The position numbers and the translations under genes were made by a program. Below the pieces are notes generated by a model. That model was not told where the DNA came from, searched no databases, and was given only the letters and a program-made list of their open reading frames with translations. Shown piece by piece: positions 5,977 to 7,133 of a DNA stretch of 7,133 bases. The stretch is from positions 1 through 7,133 of the forward strand of contig JABHBC010000128.1 of NCBI GenBank assembly GCA_018674025.1, written 5' to 3'. The stretch comes from Flavobacteriaceae bacterium. GTDB lineage: Bacteria; Bacteroidota; Bacteroidia; Flavobacteriales; Flavobacteriaceae. Numbering within the stretch: position 1 is the stretch's first letter; each line of letters opens with the position of its first letter.

Positions 5977-7133
5977 ATGTCAAAAATTAATTTAGTTGGT
6001 CAAAAAACTTTACTTAAAGAGTTAGACACAAAAATAACCTCAGGCAGAATAGCTCATTCGTACCTGTTATCTGGGCCTACAGGAGTTGGAAAACTTTCTG
6101 TGGCTATAAAGTTTGCTGAACGAATTCTTTGCTCAAAATTAAATAGGAACGAATTAGAAACAATTAGTGCTCAGCAAAAAATTAACCGATTAACTCACCC
6201 TGACTTGCACTTTATATATCCGGTTAACACAAATTCAAAAGTTAAATCTAAGGCAACTTCAAAGCATTTCTTAAAAGAATGGAGGGAGACGGTAAAAGAA
6301 AACCCCTACATAAGACTGTCTCAGTGGCTTGAAAAAATAGAGATTGCAAATAAAAAAGGAAATATAAGTGTTAATGAAGCTGAGGAGATTAATAAAATAA
6401 TGTCTCTTAAATCATACGAGGGCGGATATAAGGTTATGATTATTTGGATGGCTGAAAACATGAATACAGAGTGTGCGAATAAACTCCTCAAATTAATTGA
6501 GGAGCCTAGTGCAGAAACTGTTTTTTTACTTTTAACGGAAAATCAGTCCGCAATCCTTCCAACAATAAAGTCAAGATGTCAAAAAATTAATATACCTCCA
6601 ATAAAGGCAAGCGAAATTGCTGAGTCTCTTATAATTAATGGTTTGGCAGATAATGAATCTGCTTACAATATCGCAAATATGAGTGGAGGCAGTTACTTTT
6701 CAGCCCTTGATATTTTAAACTCTGATTCGAGTGGTGTAAATTTCGAGCTTCTTTTTGTTGAATGGGTTAGGCTTGCCTTTAAAGTTAAAACCTCTAAAGT
6801 AGCTGTTGGAGATTTAGTTCTTTGGAGTGAAAAAGTTAGCAAGCTTCCAAAAGATATACAAAAACAGTTTTTTATTTTTGCGCTAGAGGTTTTTAGAAAA
6901 TCTATGCTAAGAAACTATAAATCAAGCACTTACAAGGAAGAGTTTAAAGATAAAGGTTTTAATTTTGAAAAATTTTCTCCCTTTATTCACAACAACAATA
7001 TAATTGAGCTTTACGAGGAAGTGAACAAAGCAATCTATGAGCTAAATCGAAATGGCAACCCTAAAATAATCATCACTGACCTTTCGTTAAAGCTTACAAG
7101 ATTAATTCACCAAAAACCAAGCATTATTGATGA
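5977..7133 (+). CDS. holB: DNA polymerase III delta-prime clamp-loader subunit, C-terminus cut by window edge
   Basis: Delta-prime is the stator subunit of the replicative clamp loader, working with delta and gamma/tau to load the beta sliding clamp. About 385 residues are visible; the reading frame is open to the window edge and the length suggests only a short tail is missing. The AAA+ region (about 1-205) has a P-loop remnant GPTGVGKL (33-40), the flavobacterial signature HPDLHFIYPV (74-83), MSLKSYEGGYKVMIIWMAE (142-160) in place of a Walker B, ANKLLKLIEEP (167-177), and the conserved SRC motif (199-201). The C-terminal part (about 250-380) should be the collar domain. The P-loop keeps K39 but has Leu at position 40 where Ser or Thr is expected, and Walker B is lost, so ATP hydrolysis is unlikely, as is normal for this subunit. 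The zinc-binding cysteine cluster of many homologues is absent. The ATG start is supported by the MSKINLVGQ start, similar to homologues. Confidence 0.93.
   Translation, partial: MSKINLVGQKTLLKELDTKITSGRIAHSYLLSGPTGVGKLSVAIKFAERILCSKLNRNELETISAQQKINRLTHPDLHFIYPVNTNSKVKSKATSKHFLKEWRETVKENPYIRLSQWLEKIEIANKKGNISVNEAEEINKIMSLKSYEGGYKVMIIWMAENMNTECANKLLKLIEEPSAETVFLLLTENQSAILPTIKSRCQKINIPPIKASEIAESLIINGLADNESAYNIANMSGGSYFSALDILNSDSSGVNFELLFVEWVRLAFKVKTSKVAVGDLVLWSEKVSKLPKDIQKQFFIFALEVFRKSMLRNYKSSTYKEEFKDKGFNFEKFSPFIHNNNIIELYEEVNKAIYELNRNGNPKIIITDLSLKLTRLIHQKPSIID

Overview
The window looks like an ordinary, densely packed core-chromosome segment of a low-GC (roughly one third G+C) member of the Bacteroidota, most likely a flavobacterium with a compact genome. 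Four things point there. There is a DUF4837-type lipoprotein, a family I know only from Bacteroidota. The TatA is of the Bacteroidota type, with an FGGKKIPEL core. HolB carries the flavobacterial HPDLHF and SLKSYEGGYKVMIIWMAE signatures. TAnnTTTG promoter elements lie just upstream of the genes, and purine-rich Shine-Dalgarno sequences are absent. No mobile element, phage gene, CRISPR array, rRNA or tRNA was seen, and no stretch over 100 bases lacks a gene.

Layout: 1-2315 (minus) holds an M23 metallopeptidase gene followed by a GH3-family adenylating enzyme that overlaps it by 8 bases and runs off the left edge. A divergent promoter gap (2316-2399) separates this pair from tatA (2400-2585, plus). 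tatA converges tail-to-tail, with a 4-base gap, on a minus-strand operon at 2590-5904, transcribed in the order pgk, an MltD-like lytic transglycosylase, and a DUF4837 lipoprotein. A second divergent promoter gap (5905-5976) separates pgk from holB (5977 to beyond 7133, plus), the delta-prime clamp-loader subunit, which lacks at most a short C-terminal tail.

Function: three products act on or in the envelope (M23 endopeptidase, lytic transglycosylase, DUF4837 lipoprotein) and one exports folded proteins (TatA). They are interleaved with housekeeping genes for glycolysis (pgk) and replication (holB). The GH3 enzyme has intact ATP-binding motifs but its substrate cannot be read from the sequence. 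I recall a similar gene order in other Flavobacteriia, so I regard this as a conserved neighbourhood rather than an island. The points most worth a second look are: the four promoter-like elements very close to start codons; the non-ATG, overlapping GH3 start; a HolB without zinc-binding cysteines and with a degenerate P-loop; and an acidic motif directly after the lipoprotein cysteine of the DUF4837 protein. I found no convincing new system.
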